Source: Paenarthrobacter sp. PH39-S1
GTDB lineage: Bacteria; Actinomycetota; Actinomycetes; Actinomycetales; Micrococcaceae
DNA length: 45,819 nt
Reading direction: 5' to 3'
Assembly (NCBI RefSeq): GCF_030063245.1
Contig: NZ_JASISR010000030.1
Location: 1 to 45,819, forward strand
In this document: piece by piece, positions 44,413-45,819 of the stretch
Layout: the number at the start of each line of letters is the position of its first letter
Position numbering within the stretch: position 1 is the stretch's first letter
Translations under genes and position numbers: made by a program
Notes under the pieces: generated by a model
Told to the model about the DNA's origin: nothing
Database searches by the model: none
What the model saw: the letters and a program-made list of their open reading frames with translations, nothing else

Positions 44413-45819
44413 GCCGGGCACCGCCTTCGGCCGCGGACCTGTTGTCCTCGGTGTCTTCCAGCGCTGCGCCGTTGTCAGTACTACTGCCAGTGCTGTTGTC
44501 ACTGTCCTCCGCGAGGTCGTGCCCACTGCCGTCCTGCGCCTCGTCCGGGTCCGCGCTAAACTCATCCGACTCGGCGTCGTCGGAATCGAAATAATCCGAT
44601 TCGGCGTCATCGATGTTGTCCACTGCTGCAGCGTCGACCGTGGAGGTTGCGGCCTCGTCGGCAGAAACCGCTTCAACGAGCGGAGCGGACGCACGCTTCA
44701 CCGGCGCCGTCGGCTTCCGAACGATCGCTTCGCCGTCGGCGTTGAACATGGACGTGTCCTGCCTCTTCTTTGGCTTACCCTCATCCTCCTCTTCTTCAGC
44801 GAGGTCAACGATGAATGGATCCGCGTCCTCGCCGATACCCAGGGCCGACTCCGCCTTGACAGCCTGCCGGCGCCAGGTGGCGGCCTCGGCGCTGCGGCCA
44901 GCGGCCTCCAGCGCGTCCGAGTAGGCACGGAAAAGCCGGGGACTAAAAGAGAATGCCCGGTTCATGTCCAGCTGCGCGATTTCCAGGGCGGCCACGGCTG
45001 CCTCCCGCTCCCCCAGATCGGCCCGCGCACCGGAAGCCACGATTGCCAGCTCAACCCTGCCGGCGGTGTCCAGAGTCTCTGCGTCCTCGGAACGGATCAG
45101 GTCCAAGGCCCGGTCCGGACGACCCATCCCGCGTTCACAGTCGGCCATCACGGGAAGATGCTCATTGGACCCGCTGATCCTGCGGTAGGTACGGAACTCT
45201 CGCAGGGCTTCACCGTAGTGGCCGGCCGCATAGGCAGTCAGGCCGACGGCCTCGCGGACGGCAGCCAAGCGACCGCCACGGCGGCTTGCTGCCAGGGCAT
45301 GCTGGAAGGACAGCTCGGGGTCGACGTCCATCAGCCGGCCCGCCATCACCAGGTGTCGGGAGACCCATTCGGCGCTATTTTCCTCCAGGGTACGCAGCTG
45401 CGCCCGCGTCACCTTGTCCAGCTCAGTGCCCGTCACATCGTCATCTATCTGCGGGGACCGCTCCCGGTCGGGGCGGTTGGCGCTGCGCAGATCGCGTGCG
45501 TTGTGAGTAGCGCCCGGACGGTCCTCGCGTGAACCGTGGTCGCCTCGGGCGGCTCCGTCACCGCGGGGCTGCCATTCCTTGCGCGGCGCGGCGCGGTCGT
45601 TGTAGGGACGGTTGTTCGCGGGCCGGTCGCTGCGCGGAGCACGATCCCCGTAAGGCTTCCGCTCACCCTCGCGGGCCGGACGGTCAGTGAAAGGCCGGTC
45701 GCTGCGCGGAGCACGATCCCCGTAAGGCTTCCGCTCACCCTCGCGGGCCGGACGGTCAGTGAAAGGCCGGTCGCTGCGCGGAGCACGATCCCCGTAAGGC
45801 TTCCGCTCACCCTCGCGGG
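44405..45819 (-). CDS. Tetratricopeptide-like protein with Arg/Asp-rich repeat N-terminus (partial)
   Basis: The gene enters from beyond the right edge. The visible 470 residues begin with a disordered, charged region made of 24-residue repeats (REGERKPYGDRAPRSDRP...). A helical TPR-like domain follows (RAQLRTLEENSAEWVSRHLV, FQHALAASRRGGRLAAVREA, YGEALREFRTYRRISGS), and an acidic tail rich in Asp, Ser and Glu (YFDSDDAESDEFSADPDEAQ) closes it. The frame is continuous across GTG 45436, so that codon is internal. Proteins like this lie upstream of the HAD-tlyA-nadK-recN block in Micrococcaceae; function unknown. The charged N-terminus could bind nucleic acid, which is inference. Confidence 0.88.
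   Translation of the reverse strand, partial: REGERKPYGDRAPRSDRPFTDRPAREGERKPYGDRAPRSDRPFTDRPAREGERKPYGDRAPRSDRPANNRPYNDRAAPRKEWQPRGDGAARGDHGSREDRPGATHNARDLRSANRPDRERSPQIDDDVTGTELDKVTRAQLRTLEENSAEWVSRHLVMAGRLMDVDPELSFQHALAASRRGGRLAAVREAVGLTAYAAGHYGEALREFRTYRRISGSNEHLPVMADCERGMGRPDRALDLIRSEDAETLDTAGRVELAIVASGARADLGEREAAVAALEIAQLDMNRAFSFSPRLFRAYSDALEAAGRSAEAATWRRQAVKAESALGIGEDADPFIVDLAEEEEDEGKPKKRQDTSMFNADGEAIVRKPTAPVKRASAPLVEAVSADEAATSTVDAAAVDNIDDAESDYFDSDDAESDEFSADPDEAQDGSGHDLAEDSDNSTGSSTDNGAALEDTEDNRSAAEGGARHD
45621..45817. repeat. Perfect 72-bp tandem repeats in the TPR gene (2.7 copies visible)
   Basis: Copies at 45746-45817 and 45674-45745 are identical over 72 bases, and 45621-45673 repeats the first 53 bases again. 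Each unit encodes 24 residues, so the frame is kept. More copies may lie beyond the window. The lack of any synonymous difference points to recent expansion or gene conversion. Confidence 0.95.

Overview
The window reads as high-GC actinobacterial chromosome, most likely from Arthrobacter or a close Micrococcaceae relative. The grounds are base composition, GTG-rich starts with GGAGG-type ribosome sites, overlapping stop/start junctions, a tandem glycine riboswitch before gcvP, and the housekeeping order TPR protein - HAD phosphatase - tlyA - nadK - recN - pyrG - NUDIX - xerD. Genus assignment is inference from gene content.

Left part (1-8.4 kb): the tail of an IS30-type transposase abuts gcvT. 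gcvT and a riboswitch-controlled gcvP lie on the minus strand, without gcvH between them. On the other side of the riboswitch is a decayed glycine/D-alanine/D-serine permease gene (cycA-like, three frameshifts and one stop). A sugar-porter gene, an ISAzo13 transposase remnant and a beheaded ribbon-helix-helix gene follow.

Centre (8.4-23.7 kb): this is an aerobic H2-scavenging island. An unknown protein gene and a NiCoT nickel permease precede a tightly overlapping run: hypA, hypB, small and large subunits of a group 1h-type [NiFe]-hydrogenase, a NifU/Rieske-like Fe-S protein, DUF5947, DUF6084, a 503-residue unknown, a 39-residue membrane peptide, an endopeptidase and hypC. A DUF6390 gene faces them. 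hypD, hypE and hypF are absent from the window. A complete FecCD-type metal-chelate ABC importer follows and may feed the same module.

Right-centre (23.7-35.3 kb): a dctA dicarboxylate carrier is divergent from a CitA/DcuS-type kinase and its response regulator. A broken alcohol-dehydrogenase-like gene comes next, then the methylcitrate (propionate) locus: prpE divergent from gntR-prpD-prpB-prpC. Two identical TGTATACA palindromes lie between the divergent genes, 63 bp apart. A small cupin gene ends this block.

Right end (35.3-45.8 kb): the conserved housekeeping block on the minus strand. It runs off the window inside a TPR protein gene whose N-terminal part carries perfect 72-bp repeats.

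A second layer cuts across all regions: short tandem repeats of 15-18 bp (or 72 bp) recur at unrelated loci, both between genes and in frame inside genes. This suggests a genome prone to small tandem duplications.
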